The translations under genes were made by a program, and so were the position numbers. From the NCBI GenBank assembly GCA_041398705.1, contig JAWKUI010000004.1, positions 1 through 64,000 of the forward strand: a stretch of 64,000 nt of DNA, read 5' to 3'. Below, in pieces: positions 37,219 through 46,338 of the stretch; the stretch's first letter is position 1; each line of letters starts with the position of its first letter. The notes under the pieces were generated by a model. That model ran no database searches. It saw nothing but the letters and a program-made list of their open reading frames with translations, and was not told the origin of the DNA. The stretch comes from NORP259 sp041398705. Lineage in GTDB: Bacteria; Planctomycetota; UBA1135; GCA-002686595.

Positions 37219-38220
37219 ATGAGGACATTCCGGCGCCTATTGCCCCTTTGCTTGATCCTGGCCGCGTGCGCTTCCCACGCCGCGCTGCCGCCTGCCCCCT
37301 TCAGCATCGATCAGGTTTCTGAGCGGCACCGGGCTTCGTTCGAGGCGTTGCTCGATTCGCTGGAGAGTGGGGATACTCCGGCGGCGGAAAGCCTGCTCCG
37401 CGGGCTGTTGCCGCGGCTGGAGGCGGAGGCGCATTCGGGGGACGAGAGCCTGGCCTTGGAGGCCGATTGGCAATGGAAGGCGGCCCAGCGCTTCGAACGC
37501 ATCGTGCAGGGGCGCAAGCGCATGCAGGCAATCCACCTGTCGCTCGATGTGCACCTGGACCGGACGGGCCATGGCACCCTGCGGCTTGCGATCGAGAGCG
37601 ATTGGCCGGAAGCCCTCGAACTGCGGCCCGGGTCGCTCGTGCTGCGCGAGGAGGTCACCTGGCTTTCGGCCGGCGGGGACCTCGCGTCGAACTCCTATCA
37701 GCGCATTCCCGCGCCGCCGGGGGGCTGGTCCTTGCCGCCCCTGGGGCGTATCGAGGTGGATCTCGAACCCTACTCGGAGTTCCCCCTCGCGGGGGCCCTG
37801 GCCATGCGGCAGGTGTACACCCTGCGCCTCGGCGCCGGTTCGATCGGGACCGACGGGGACGTGCTGCCCGCCGAAGGGTGGCCTATGGTGCGCGGCCTGC
37901 GCGTGAGCCTTCCCGAGGTCCTGCCGAACGCGTCGTTGCCCGCCGGGCCCCTGCTGGAATCCTTGGCGAACCCCGACTCGTCGGCGCCTGCCCGCATGGA
38001 GCGCCTCGCTCGCCTGCGTCCCTCGGAGTACGGCGTCGCCCTCGAGGGCTGTCGCGAGGCCCTGCTCGCCGCCACGCCGGAGATCTTCGAGCGCTACCGG
38101 CCGGCCCTGGCGTGGTTGTGTTTCCACCGGCCCCAACCCCAGGGACTGCCCGCCTGGCGCGCGCACCTAGCCACCGAGCACGATCCCAAACGGGACCAGG
38201 CCCTCTGGGAAGGCCGCTGA
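37219..38220 (+). CDS. lipoprotein of unknown function
   Basis: 333 residues with a lipoprotein signal (LLPLCLILAACASHA, lipobox LAAC). The rest is a soluble domain with no motif I recognise; the middle has regular beta-type segments (LSLDVHLDRTGHGTLRLAIE, LRPGSLVLREEVTWL) and the end is helical. It stands alone between a terminator-like hairpin and tyrS. Confidence 0.7.
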   Translation: MRTFRRLLPLCLILAACASHAALPPAPFSIDQVSERHRASFEALLDSLESGDTPAAESLLRGLLPRLEAEAHSGDESLALEADWQWKAAQRFERIVQGRKRMQAIHLSLDVHLDRTGHGTLRLAIESDWPEALELRPGSLVLREEVTWLSAGGDLASNSYQRIPAPPGGWSLPPLGRIEVDLEPYSEFPLAGALAMRQVYTLRLGAGSIGTDGDVLPAEGWPMVRGLRVSLPEVLPNASLPAGPLLESLANPDSSAPARMERLARLRPSEYGVALEGCREALLAATPEIFERYRPALAWLCFHRPQPQGLPAWRAHLATEHDPKRDQALWEGR

Positions 38221-38269
38221 GCCCCGTTCGCCCTTGTCGCTGCCCTGCCCGGGCGTAACACTGGGCGCC

Positions 38270-39490
38270 ATGGGCAAACACGCACCGATCACGGGGGACC
38301 TGGAAACCCACTTGGCGGCCTTCCGCCGGGGCGCGGTGGACCTGGTCGAAGAGGGGGAACTGCGCGCGATGCTGACGAAGGCGCTGGCCAGCGGCCAGGG
38401 CCTGCGCGTCAAGTTCGGCATGGATCCGTCTTCGCCGGACCTGCACATCGGCCACTCGATTCCGCTGCTCAAGTTGCGCGACCTGCAACAGCTGGGGCAC
38501 CAGGTGGTGTTGATCGTGGGGGATGCCACCGCCATGGTCGGCGACCCCACGGGCCGTAGCAAGCTGCGTCCGGTGCTGACGCGCGCCGAAGTGGAGCGCA
38601 ACCTCGAGACCTACGTCGAACAGGCGGGTCTGGTGCTCGACATGGAGACGGTGGAGGTGCGCCGCAACTCCGAATGGTTCGACGAGATGCGTTTCGAGGG
38701 CCTGTTGAACCTCTGCACGCGCATGACCGTGGCGCAGATGATCGAACGCGATACGTTCCAGACGCGCATGCAGGCGTCGGAGCCGATCGGCATCAACGAG
38801 TTCCTGTACCCGCTGATGCAGGGCTGGGATTCGGTGATGGTGCGGTCGGATGTGGAGCTCGGCGGTACGGACCAATTGTTCAACTTGCTCGTGGGGCGCC
38901 GCCTGCAGGAGCAGGAGAACCAGCGCAAGCAGGTCGTCTGCACCACGCCGCTGATCAACGGCCTCGATGGGCGCAAGATGAGCAAGTCCTACGGCAACGC
39001 CGTGGCGCTCACCGACGATGCGCGCACGATGACCTTCAGCCTGATGCGGCTCGATGACGAGAGCATGCCGGTCTGGTTCGAGCAGCTGACGCGCCTGTCG
39101 GCCGAGCAGATGTCCGGACTCTTGGCGGGCCATCCGCGCGAGGCCAAAGCGCGCCTGGCGTTCGAGATCACCGCGGGGTACCACGGCGAAGCGGCCGCGC
39201 GGGAGGCGGCGGAGGCTTTCAACCGCGAAGTGCGCGACAAGGAACTGCCCGCGGACCTGCCGGAGTCCACCTGGCCGTCCGCCTGGGGCGCGGGCCAGGC
39301 CCTGCCGAATGCGCTCAAGGAATTGGGGCTGGTGCCCAGCACCTCGGACGCACGGCGCATGATCGCCCAGGGGGCGGTGAAGCTGGACGGGGACGTCTGC
39401 AGCGACGTGGCCCTTGAGCTCACGCCGCCCGCGGCGCCGCTGCTCATCCAAGTGGGCAAGAAGCGCTACCTCCGCCTGCTGCCCGGCTGA
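38270..39490 (+). CDS. tyrS: tyrosyl-tRNA synthetase
   Basis: Class I synthetase of 406 residues. HIGH at residues 59-62 (GMDPSSPDLHIGH), KMSKS at about 236-240, tyrosine-pocket segments LYPLMQGWDSVMV and ELGGTDQ, and a C-terminal S4 RNA-binding domain (LGLVPSTSDARRMIAQGAVKLDG). This is the TyrZ-like type. The start ATG 38270 is preferred to an in-frame upstream codon at 38234, which would add an unrelated dozen residues. Confidence 0.95.
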   Translation: MGKHAPITGDLETHLAAFRRGAVDLVEEGELRAMLTKALASGQGLRVKFGMDPSSPDLHIGHSIPLLKLRDLQQLGHQVVLIVGDATAMVGDPTGRSKLRPVLTRAEVERNLETYVEQAGLVLDMETVEVRRNSEWFDEMRFEGLLNLCTRMTVAQMIERDTFQTRMQASEPIGINEFLYPLMQGWDSVMVRSDVELGGTDQLFNLLVGRRLQEQENQRKQVVCTTPLINGLDGRKMSKSYGNAVALTDDARTMTFSLMRLDDESMPVWFEQLTRLSAEQMSGLLAGHPREAKARLAFEITAGYHGEAAAREAAEAFNREVRDKELPADLPESTWPSAWGAGQALPNALKELGLVPSTSDARRMIAQGAVKLDGDVCSDVALELTPPAAPLLIQVGKKRYLRLLPG

Positions 39491-39497
39491 GCCGCGT

Positions 39498-40676
39498 TCA
39501 CTGCACTTCGCCGCGGATCGTGCTCCGGATTTCCGGCACGAGCGAATCATCGAGTTCGACGATCAACTCGCCCTGCACCGGGCCCACCGGGTGCTGCGCG
39601 GTCAGGGTCAGCTTGAAGTCCAGCCGCACGCAGCGCTCGAAGGAGTTCTCGGCGACCTTTTCCACCTCGATCTCTAGGTAGGGGGCGCTCGGGCCTTCGA
39701 TGCGCACCGCGTTCATGTGCAGCAGGTTGCCCGGCGCCAAGCCTTGCACGGTGGCGGCGATGGTGAGGCTCTGACCTGCTTGCACCTTCGGGAAGGCCAG
39801 GGGGTGGGGGCGCAGCACGATCGGATCGACGACGAGCCCCCGGATCGGCACGTGCAGGCGCCCTTCGTTGCCGTTGCCCTCGCGATCGGTGTGCGACAGC
39901 ACGACTTCCCCCTGGAAGAGTCCCTTGCGCGACAGGTTCACGGGGGTCACCGTCAATTGGTAGTTGGCGTCGTACCCCGGAATCAGCTCGAGCACGGCCT
40001 CGAGGCCTTCGGGCACTTCGAGCACCTCGAGCAGCCGGCCGTTGTGCGCGCCGTGCGGCGCCCAGATCTGCAGCGAGGTTCCGCGACCGCCGCCCAGGGG
40101 CACTTCGCCCATGTCGAGCACCGGCTGGGCCATATCGAATGGACGGTCAGCCACCAGGTGCAACTCGAACGTGAGGTAGGGCTGGATCTGGCTGTCGGTC
40201 TTGAGCCGCAGGATCATCAGGCGGCTTGCGTTCGGATCGATCCGTTCGGTATCCGCGAGCACGTCCACATCGAAGCGCGCCCCCGGTGCGATCGTAAGGA
40301 TCTTTCCGCGTTCGCCGAGTTTGCCCTGCACCTCGTTGCCGTCGGCATCCCAGGTACGCACGTAGCGGATGCGCGCGCAGTTGCAGGCGGTCGAGGTCTC
40401 CAACACCGTGACCGGCACGTTTTCGAGGTTGCGCAGGTGGTAGGTGTAGAGGATGCGTGTGCCCCAGGGCACGGCCCCGAGGGTGTGATAGAACGGTTGC
40501 TCAGGATGGCTCGGGTCGATGACTTCGATGGCCGTGCCCTTGCCGCCGGCATCCACCGGTTTGAAGGCCGCCGCGTCGGGCCCCTGCGCACCGGGAGCGT
40601 CCGGGGACTTGCCGTTGCAGGCGGGGACGGCGAGCAGGGCCAGGAGCAGGCCGGCGATGGGGAAGGGGCTCAGCAT
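39498..40676 (-). CDS. DUF1573-like lipoprotein
   Basis: 392 residues with a lipoprotein signal (LLLALLAVPACNG). The first domain resembles DUF1573 (a DsbD-gamma-like or Ig-like fold): HTLGAVPWGTRILYTYHLRNLENVPVTVLE followed by a CNC pair (here read as HTLGAVPWGTR, YHLRNLENVPVTVLE, CNC). Later parts are further Ig-like beta sandwiches. Exact function unknown; probably an envelope structural protein. It converges with tyrS, 7 bp away. Confidence 0.7.
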   Translation of the reverse strand: MLSPFPIAGLLLALLAVPACNGKSPDAPGAQGPDAAAFKPVDAGGKGTAIEVIDPSHPEQPFYHTLGAVPWGTRILYTYHLRNLENVPVTVLETSTACNCARIRYVRTWDADGNEVQGKLGERGKILTIAPGARFDVDVLADTERIDPNASRLMILRLKTDSQIQPYLTFELHLVADRPFDMAQPVLDMGEVPLGGGRGTSLQIWAPHGAHNGRLLEVLEVPEGLEAVLELIPGYDANYQLTVTPVNLSRKGLFQGEVVLSHTDREGNGNEGRLHVPIRGLVVDPIVLRPHPLAFPKVQAGQSLTIAATVQGLAPGNLLHMNAVRIEGPSAPYLEIEVEKVAENSFERCVRLDFKLTLTAQHPVGPVQGELIVELDDSLVPEIRSTIRGEVQ

Positions 40677-40776
40677 GACGTCGAAGGGGTGGGCCCCCAA
40701 CCTACCCGATCGAGGCCCCGGGGAAACAGGCTTTGTTGCTAGAGGAGCTTGCCTGCTGGGCGTGCGAAAACGCGCA

Positions 40777-40804
40777 AAGGGGAGCCCCTGGTGGAACTCC
40801 CCTT
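40777..40804 (-). terminator. terminator of the thioredoxin-fold-like gene
   Basis: AAGGGGAG / CTCCCCTT form an 8-bp stem with a 12-nt loop. On the minus strand it is followed by TGCGCGTTTTCG, a broken T-tract, 41 nt after the stop at 40845. Confidence 0.5.
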
Positions 40805-40844
40805 CGACGGTGAATGCGTACGATCGACTTGCGATCGCGCCGGA

Positions 40845-42239
40845 TCAGCGGGGCTTGTTGGGGCGGGTGCGCTTCAGGGTCGCCAGGATCTTGGCAACGT
40901 CCGCTTCGGGCACCCGCTCGGTGCCGCGATCTGCGATGGTCTGGGCGAGTTCCAGGGCCTGCACGCGGTGCGCGCGCTCGATGAAGTAGCCATAGACGTC
41001 CGCCGTGGGCACGTAATCGGTCACCATCACCATCAAGGCGTTTGCCTGGGTGCCGCGGCCCTGGGTGACGAGCACCTCGAAGAGCAGTGCGGCATCGTAC
41101 GCGATGCCATCGGCATCGGTGCGCACGCCGGGCAGGGGGATCGCCGGGGGGACTTTCGGTAGCTTGGGGCCGTCGGTCTCCGCGTCTTCTTCGGGCTCGA
41201 CCCCGGGAGGACGCGGCATGGAGGTGGTTCCTTGGGCGCTGCCTTTGCGTGCGATCTCCAACGCCACCAGGCGACGCGCGATTTCCGTGTTCGGGTCGGG
41301 GAAGACCTCCAGCGCGAGGTCATAGCTGCGGTACGCGATCGCGTATTCGAGCACGTTCCACAGGAGCACCTGGCGGTTGAGTTTGGCCTGGGCGGTCGTC
41401 GGCTTGAGCTGACGGCACGCGCGCGTCGGGTCATCGAGGTCGCGCATGTACTGCCCGTAGAGTGCCAGCGCGTGCGAATCGAACACGGTGCCCTCGCCCG
41501 AAGTGACGCGGTCGTGCAGGCGATCGCGGTGCAGACGCAGGGTGGTTTCCACCTCCTTCGAGAAGCGCTTGAGTCGGATCAGGCGCTGCAGGATGGTGGA
41601 GAGGTTTGCTTCGAGGAAGCCCGGCATCTTGGCTTCGCCGTTGTCGAGGCACCAGAAGAAGGCTTTCGCCGCTTCGTCGGCGGTGGCGCCGCGGGCCATG
41701 AGGTTGTGCGCATACGCGAGCCAACTGAGCGGGTCTTCGGCCGCCGAGCCGGTCGGCTCTTCCGTCGTGTTCTGGGCGCGCTGGGCGCCTTGCAAGCGGT
41801 TGAGCAGTTCCGCCGGCGTGACGTTGCCGATGATGCGCTCGAGCATGCGGCCATCGGAGGAACGCACGTCCACCGAAGGCAGGTCGCGGATGCCGTGTTT
41901 CTGGATCCAGCCATTCGGATCCTCGGCGGACTCGTGGATCGCGATCGCGTTGTCCTTGAGCCACTGCAGGGTGGCGCGGTCCTTCATCGCGGCCGCTTCG
42001 AAGAGCTGCGAGGGTTTTTCGGACGGGTGCACGAACACCATGACGGTGAGCCGCTTGGTCTTGGCGGCTTCCACCAGGGCCTGCTCGGGGGTCAGCGCCA
42101 GGAACGGGTTGGGCAACGCGTCCTTGTCCGCATCGCCGCGGACCTCGGGGGCCGGGGGCGGGGCGGGCGCCGGGTCAGGGTTCTGGATGGGAGTGGCCAG
42201 CGGAGCCAGCAGGGGCAACCAGAGGATCAGGGCGTGCAT
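40845..42239 (-). CDS. secreted thioredoxin-fold-like protein without CxxC
   Basis: 464 residues. A signal peptide (LILWLPLLAPLATPIQ) is followed by a Pro/Ala-rich linker and a region resembling a thioredoxin fold (TVMVFVHPSEKPSQLFEAAAM..., with LPSVDV before the strand) in which the redox CxxC is replaced by PSEK. The rest is helical, TPR-like. Function unknown. ATG 42239 is chosen over an in-frame upstream ATG at 42275 because it directly precedes the signal peptide. Confidence 0.65.
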   Translation of the reverse strand: MHALILWLPLLAPLATPIQNPDPAPAPPPAPEVRGDADKDALPNPFLALTPEQALVEAAKTKRLTVMVFVHPSEKPSQLFEAAAMKDRATLQWLKDNAIAIHESAEDPNGWIQKHGIRDLPSVDVRSSDGRMLERIIGNVTPAELLNRLQGAQRAQNTTEEPTGSAAEDPLSWLAYAHNLMARGATADEAAKAFFWCLDNGEAKMPGFLEANLSTILQRLIRLKRFSKEVETTLRLHRDRLHDRVTSGEGTVFDSHALALYGQYMRDLDDPTRACRQLKPTTAQAKLNRQVLLWNVLEYAIAYRSYDLALEVFPDPNTEIARRLVALEIARKGSAQGTTSMPRPPGVEPEEDAETDGPKLPKVPPAIPLPGVRTDADGIAYDAALLFEVLVTQGRGTQANALMVMVTDYVPTADVYGYFIERAHRVQALELAQTIADRGTERVPEADVAKILATLKRTRPNKPR

Positions 42240-42337
42240 AGCAGGTCGGGATCGGAGGAGGGAGCCCGCCAGCATAGCGCCGGGGGGCTGGGAACCGAGG
42301 GGGGACCCCCCGGTCGGTCGGGGGCCGGTCTACGACA

Positions 42338-42362
42338 AGGGGCCCGGTGGAACCGGGCCCCT
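42338..42362 (-). terminator. hairpin terminator of the pseudo-receiver regulator
   Basis: A perfect 11-bp stem (AGGGGCCCGGT, loop GGA, ACCGGGCCCCT) lies about 100 nt after the stop of the minus-strand gene at 42466; on that strand TTGTCGTAG follows. Confidence 0.45.
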
Positions 42363-42465
42363 GGGCGCACACGAAGGCGGTTTGGCCAGGCGCGAGCCTG
42401 GGGCCCAGGGACGGCGTAGAAGGGCCCTATGGGCCCCTGGACGCCGATTCTGGGGTCAATACGGA

Positions 42466-43080
42466 TCAGGAAGCTTGCCGTTGGTGGCGAAACGCACGCA
42501 GGTTGTACCGGTCGATTTTGCGGTACAGGGTGGCACGACCGATCTTCAGGCGGGTTGCGGTTTCCTTGACGTTCCAGTTGGTGGTGTTCAGGGCGTGCAG
42601 GAGGATGTCCCGCTCGTACTGCTGGAACGGACGGATCTGGCCGGTCTCCAGGAAGGAGGCCCCTTCACCGCCGCCGCTGCGGGGCGAGTGGCTGGCGCGG
42701 GCGAGTTCGGAGTCCATGCGGGCCCGCTCGAGCAGACCGGCCACCGACTTCTGAAAGCGACCTTCTTCGGCGGGCACGGTCACGTACTCGTCGCAGGAAG
42801 CCAGGGCGGTGCCGGCTTCGGAGAGCTCATCCTGAGCAATCAGGAGCAGCACCCGGAGGCCGGGGAAATCCGCACGCAGGCGGTCGAGGGCGAACTCCCG
42901 GGGGAGATCCCCCAGGCGCAGACTGGTGCAGACCAGGTCCGGAAGGCCGCCGTCTAGGACGCGGCGGGCTTCCGCAAGGCTGGATGCGCGACGGACCGTG
43001 TGGCCCATGGCCTCCAGTTTGGAGGCTGCGCTGGCAAGGACACGGGGGTCGTCGTGAACTACGAGGGCGGTTTGCTTCAT
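42466..43080 (-). CDS. pseudo-receiver / Fis-type DNA-binding regulator
   Basis: 204 residues. The N-terminal 115 residues have a CheY-like outline (ALVVHDDPRVLA, where the acidic pair D10-D11 is kept), but the phospho-acceptor position is Ser53 (DLVCTSLRL). The C-terminal 45 residues are a Fis-type helix-turn-helix (NWNVKETATRLKIGRATLYRKIDRY). There is no AAA+ domain, so it resembles the RegA/ActR group rather than NtrC. The missing Asp implies phosphorylation-independent control. It is divergent from a TPR lipoprotein gene with a 113-bp shared region. Confidence 0.85.
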   Translation of the reverse strand: MKQTALVVHDDPRVLASAASKLEAMGHTVRRASSLAEARRVLDGGLPDLVCTSLRLGDLPREFALDRLRADFPGLRVLLLIAQDELSEAGTALASCDEYVTVPAEEGRFQKSVAGLLERARMDSELARASHSPRSGGGEGASFLETGQIRPFQQYERDILLHALNTTNWNVKETATRLKIGRATLYRKIDRYNLRAFRHQRQAS

Positions 43081-43181
43081 TGCTTGATCTCTTTGGGGGA
43101 CCGACCTTCCTCGAATCGAGTCTGGGCGGGGTCTGGCCCAAGCGGATTCCAAGGAAAATCTCGTTTGGCCCGGTCAGGCCC

Positions 43182-43187
43182 TACAAT
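43182..43187 (+). promoter_or_regulatory. candidate leaderless -10 box (TACAAT)
   Basis: TACAAT is followed by 6 nt (GCGCGG) and then the GTG start at 43194. No Shine-Dalgarno lies between them, and no good -35 is seen at 17 nt. Confidence 0.45.
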
Positions 43188-43193
43188 GCGCGG

Positions 43194-44204
43194 GTGCGTC
43201 TCCTCATCGCTCTGGTACTTTTTTCCGGGTGCTCAGCCGTGAGCTCCTTGCCGGTCCCCACTCCCTGGAGGGAGTCCGGGGTCATGGAGGCGGATCCACG
43301 GGCCATGCTGGCGGAGGGAGCTCGTAGGCTATCTCAAAGGGAGATTCGAGTCGCCCGTCGCGCATTTGAAATGGCGGCCCGTTCGGCGGAGGTGGCGGGG
43401 GACCCGGTGGTGCGGGTCGAAGCCCTGGCCCTGGTGGCCAGATGCTACTTCCTCGAGGACAACCTCGCGGATGGGCGTTCCTGGCTCGAACAGGCCGAAG
43501 GCCTCGCCCAGGCCAGCGAGCCCCTGGGCTGGTCGCGCTGCCGTCAAGTACGTGGCATCTTGACCCGGGCAGAAGGCAACACGGACAAGGCCCTCGAGAT
43601 CTTCGAGGGGCTTTATGACTTCTGCCGGGAGAAGGGCCTGTACGAACGCGCCCTGGACGCGGCCCACCACCTGGCCCTGCTGGCCCCCCTCGACGGCCAG
43701 GTCGTCTGGGCCAAGCGGGCGATCACGGCTGCCGAAGCCGGGGGCGACGAATCCCTTCTCGCGATCCTTTGGAACAACCTTGGGTTGACGTACGAGAAGA
43801 TGCTGCGGCCCACCGAATCGCTCACCTGTTACCGCCGCGCGCGCTGGTACCACTACCGGACCGGGGACGGCCAGGAAAAGTGGGTAGCGGATTGGGCCGT
43901 GGGCCGGGCGCTGCGCATGGCCGCGCGCAACCGCGAAGCCCTGCTCTGGCTGCGGGACGTGGTCGAGCGGGCGGAAGCCATGTGGCGCGACACGCCCGGT
44001 GAACAACAAGCCGAATGGCGCGCGTTTGCGTGGCGCGAATATGGCGAGGTGCAGTTGGAACTCGGCCTGTACAAAGAGGCCCAGGAATCCCTGGAACGCG
44101 CTCGTTTGGCCTTCCTCGCGGTGGGCAGCGGCGATTTCGACTGGGTGGCTTTCCAGCAACTGCTCGATCGCGCGGATCTTTTGGCCCGCCTTCATCGGCA
44201 GTAG
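43194..44204 (+). CDS. TPR-repeat lipoprotein
   Basis: 336 residues starting at GTG; a lipoprotein signal (LLIALVLFSGCSA) is followed by tetratricopeptide-like helical repeats (for example ALALVARCYFLEDNLADGRSWLEQA, given as ALALVARCYF and DGRSWLEQA; ALEIFEGLYDFCREKG; SLLAILWNNLGLTYEK). It is probably a periplasmic scaffold. It is divergent from the pseudo-receiver gene, which could regulate it. The GTG is supported by the lipobox distance and by the TACAAT 6 nt upstream. Confidence 0.8.
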   Translation: MRLLIALVLFSGCSAVSSLPVPTPWRESGVMEADPRAMLAEGARRLSQREIRVARRAFEMAARSAEVAGDPVVRVEALALVARCYFLEDNLADGRSWLEQAEGLAQASEPLGWSRCRQVRGILTRAEGNTDKALEIFEGLYDFCREKGLYERALDAAHHLALLAPLDGQVVWAKRAITAAEAGGDESLLAILWNNLGLTYEKMLRPTESLTCYRRARWYHYRTGDGQEKWVADWAVGRALRMAARNREALLWLRDVVERAEAMWRDTPGEQQAEWRAFAWREYGEVQLELGLYKEAQESLERARLAFLAVGSGDFDWVAFQQLLDRADLLARLHRQ

Positions 44205-44418
44205 CCGGTCCGCCCGGCGCCCCGGCGGAGTACCGGAACCCGGCGGCCTGTTCTTGCGTCCCAGACCGGGGTTTGCGGGCCAACAACGGCCGCCGCGATC
44301 CGTAGAACGGGTGGAACTGCGGGAATCGGGGGTGCATTGGCGGCGGTCTTGTCCCCGTCCGCTGGGTCCTCGCCCTGGCTGCCGCTACCCTCTAGCCCTG
44401 ACCCTGCCCGGGACCTCG

Positions 44419-45450
44419 ATGATGAAGCAAGAAACGCGACGCAAACCGGCGCTGCTCGGCACCTGTGTGCTGTTGGCGGCCCTGGGATTCGCCCAGGGAC
44501 CGGAACCCGGTCCGCAACCCGACCCGCCGGTTCCCGCCCCGCAAGAGCCCGATCCCGCCGATTGGCAGGAGGTCACCGAGGTGGATGGGGTGGCGGTCGA
44601 AACCGTGCGCTCGTACTTCGCCTCGGGCCGCCTGCGGCGCATCTTCAGCCAGAAGGCGAACGTAGAGGGTCCTCCGGGCCACCATGGCCGTGCGATCCAA
44701 TTCCACGAGAACGGTGCGCGCCAGCTGGATTGCGAGTGGCGTCAGGGGCGCATCGAAGGGGTGCTTCGCGAGTGGCACGAGGGGGGCAGCCTGCGGTACG
44801 AGTCGAACTACGCGGCGGGCCAGCTCGACGGGTTGCACCGGGAATACACCGCCGGCAACAAACTGATCGTGGAAGCCCACTACGAGCAGGGCAAACTGAA
44901 TGGCGAGCTGCACCTTTGGTTTCCCGAAGGCACCAACCAGGAAATCAGTCACTGGAACCACGGGGAACAAGTGGGGGAACACAGGGTCTGGCAGCGCGGC
45001 GGAGTCCTGCTCCGCAAGGACCAGTACATCGCGGGCGTGAAGCAGGGGGTTTGCACCGAGTACCACCGCTTGCCGGGCGAACCGCGCAAAGCGTACGAGG
45101 GCAACTACACCGATGGCTTGCGCGATGGGGTCTTCGAAGAGTGGAACGAAGAAGGCCAACCGACCGGGCACCGCGAGTATCGCCAGGGCCGGCAGCATGG
45201 TCCGATGGTGCGCGTCCAGAACGGGGCCACGGTGCTGCGCACCGAGTACCAGGATGGCGTGGAGACAGGTCTGCGCGAGGAGTTTTACCTGGACGGCAAA
45301 CCCTTTGCGAAGGGGCAGATGCTCGCCGGCCTGCGCCAGGGCGCTTGGCAGTACTGGAACGAAGACGGTTCGATCAATACGAACTGGAGCGGAGTCTACA
45401 AGGACGGAGAGAAGGTCGCGGAATGGCCGCAATCCGGAGGCGGGAAATGA
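44419..45450 (+). CDS. secreted MORN-type (YwqK-like) repeat protein 1
   Basis: 343 residues with a signal peptide (GTCVLLAALGFAQ) and a Pro-rich linker, then about eight antiparallel beta-hairpin repeats of about 22 residues of the form Y..G..DG...EY....G (for example YAAGQLDGLHREYTAGN, YTDGLRDGVFEEWNEEG). These are MORN_2/YwqK-type repeats. Binding partner unknown. ATG 44419 is followed by a second ATG (44422), either being possible. It overlaps the second MORN-type gene by ATGA. Confidence 0.8.
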   Translation: MMKQETRRKPALLGTCVLLAALGFAQGPEPGPQPDPPVPAPQEPDPADWQEVTEVDGVAVETVRSYFASGRLRRIFSQKANVEGPPGHHGRAIQFHENGARQLDCEWRQGRIEGVLREWHEGGSLRYESNYAAGQLDGLHREYTAGNKLIVEAHYEQGKLNGELHLWFPEGTNQEISHWNHGEQVGEHRVWQRGGVLLRKDQYIAGVKQGVCTEYHRLPGEPRKAYEGNYTDGLRDGVFEEWNEEGQPTGHREYRQGRQHGPMVRVQNGATVLRTEYQDGVETGLREEFYLDGKPFAKGQMLAGLRQGAWQYWNEDGSINTNWSGVYKDGEKVAEWPQSGGGK

Positions 45451-46337
45451 TTCGTTCGCACAAGCTGTATCTAGTGGCCGCGGCCTTGGGACTGGCTGCC
45501 TTCGGCCTCGCCTGGCAGGAATCCGCCAGCACGAGCAAGACCTTCTACTACCCGAATGGCCAGAAAGCGCGCGAAGGTGCGTTGGTGGACGGCAAACGCA
45601 ACGGCCTTTGGCGCGCGTGGTACGACGACGGCGTCTTGGCCTATGAGGGTGGCTTCCAGGACTACAAACGCGTCGGCGAGTGGACCTTCTACTCGCAGGC
45701 CGGCAAGAAGCTGGAATCGGGCTCCTACGTCGACGGACAGCGCACCGGCAAGTGGATGCAGTTATACGGCAACGGAGCGGTCAAAAACGAATCAACTTGG
45801 TTGGATGGCGTCGAGCAGGGGGAGCGCATCGAAACCGACAACGGCGGCATCGTGCGTGCCCGCTACCGCATGTTCGATGGGCTCAAGCATGGTGCGGCGC
45901 TCATGTACGGGCCCAAGGGGCAGCTCGCCCAGCAGGGGCAGTACGCGTTCGGGCGTCGGGTCGGCGATTGGACCTACTTCAAGGGCGACGAAGGCATGCG
46001 TTCGCGTGGGACCTTTGTCGGCGACAAGGAAAACGGCCACTGGCGCTTCTACTATCCGAGCGGCGACGTGGAAGCCGAAGGGCCCTTCGTCGAGGGCAAG
46101 CAGCACGGCGCCTGGGTCGGGTACTACGAAGATGGTCGCCTGCGTTTCGAAGGCACCTTCGAGCAGGGCAGCGCCAGCGGCGTCTGGCGCCACTACTGGC
46201 CCACCGGGCTGCTCATGTCCACCGGCGAGATGCGCGGCGGCATGCACAACGGGTACTGGAACTTCTACGACGAGTTCGGTCGCCCCGACGGGGCCCAGAC
46301 CGGCGTGTATCTGGATGACAAACGTTTGGAGGACTGA
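45447..46337 (+). CDS. secreted MORN-type (YwqK-like) repeat protein 2
   Basis: 296 residues; signal peptide or anchor (LYLVAAALGLAAFGLAW), then about ten repeats of the form G.W..Y...G.....G.Y.DG...G (for example DGKRNGLWRAWYDDG, EGKQHGAWVGYYEDG). It is coupled to the preceding gene (ATGA overlap) and is followed 1 bp later by a third gene, so the three probably form one operon. Confidence 0.82.
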   Translation: MIRSHKLYLVAAALGLAAFGLAWQESASTSKTFYYPNGQKAREGALVDGKRNGLWRAWYDDGVLAYEGGFQDYKRVGEWTFYSQAGKKLESGSYVDGQRTGKWMQLYGNGAVKNESTWLDGVEQGERIETDNGGIVRARYRMFDGLKHGAALMYGPKGQLAQQGQYAFGRRVGDWTYFKGDEGMRSRGTFVGDKENGHWRFYYPSGDVEAEGPFVEGKQHGAWVGYYEDGRLRFEGTFEQGSASGVWRHYWPTGLLMSTGEMRGGMHNGYWNFYDEFGRPDGAQTGVYLDDKRLED

Positions 46338-46338
46338 T

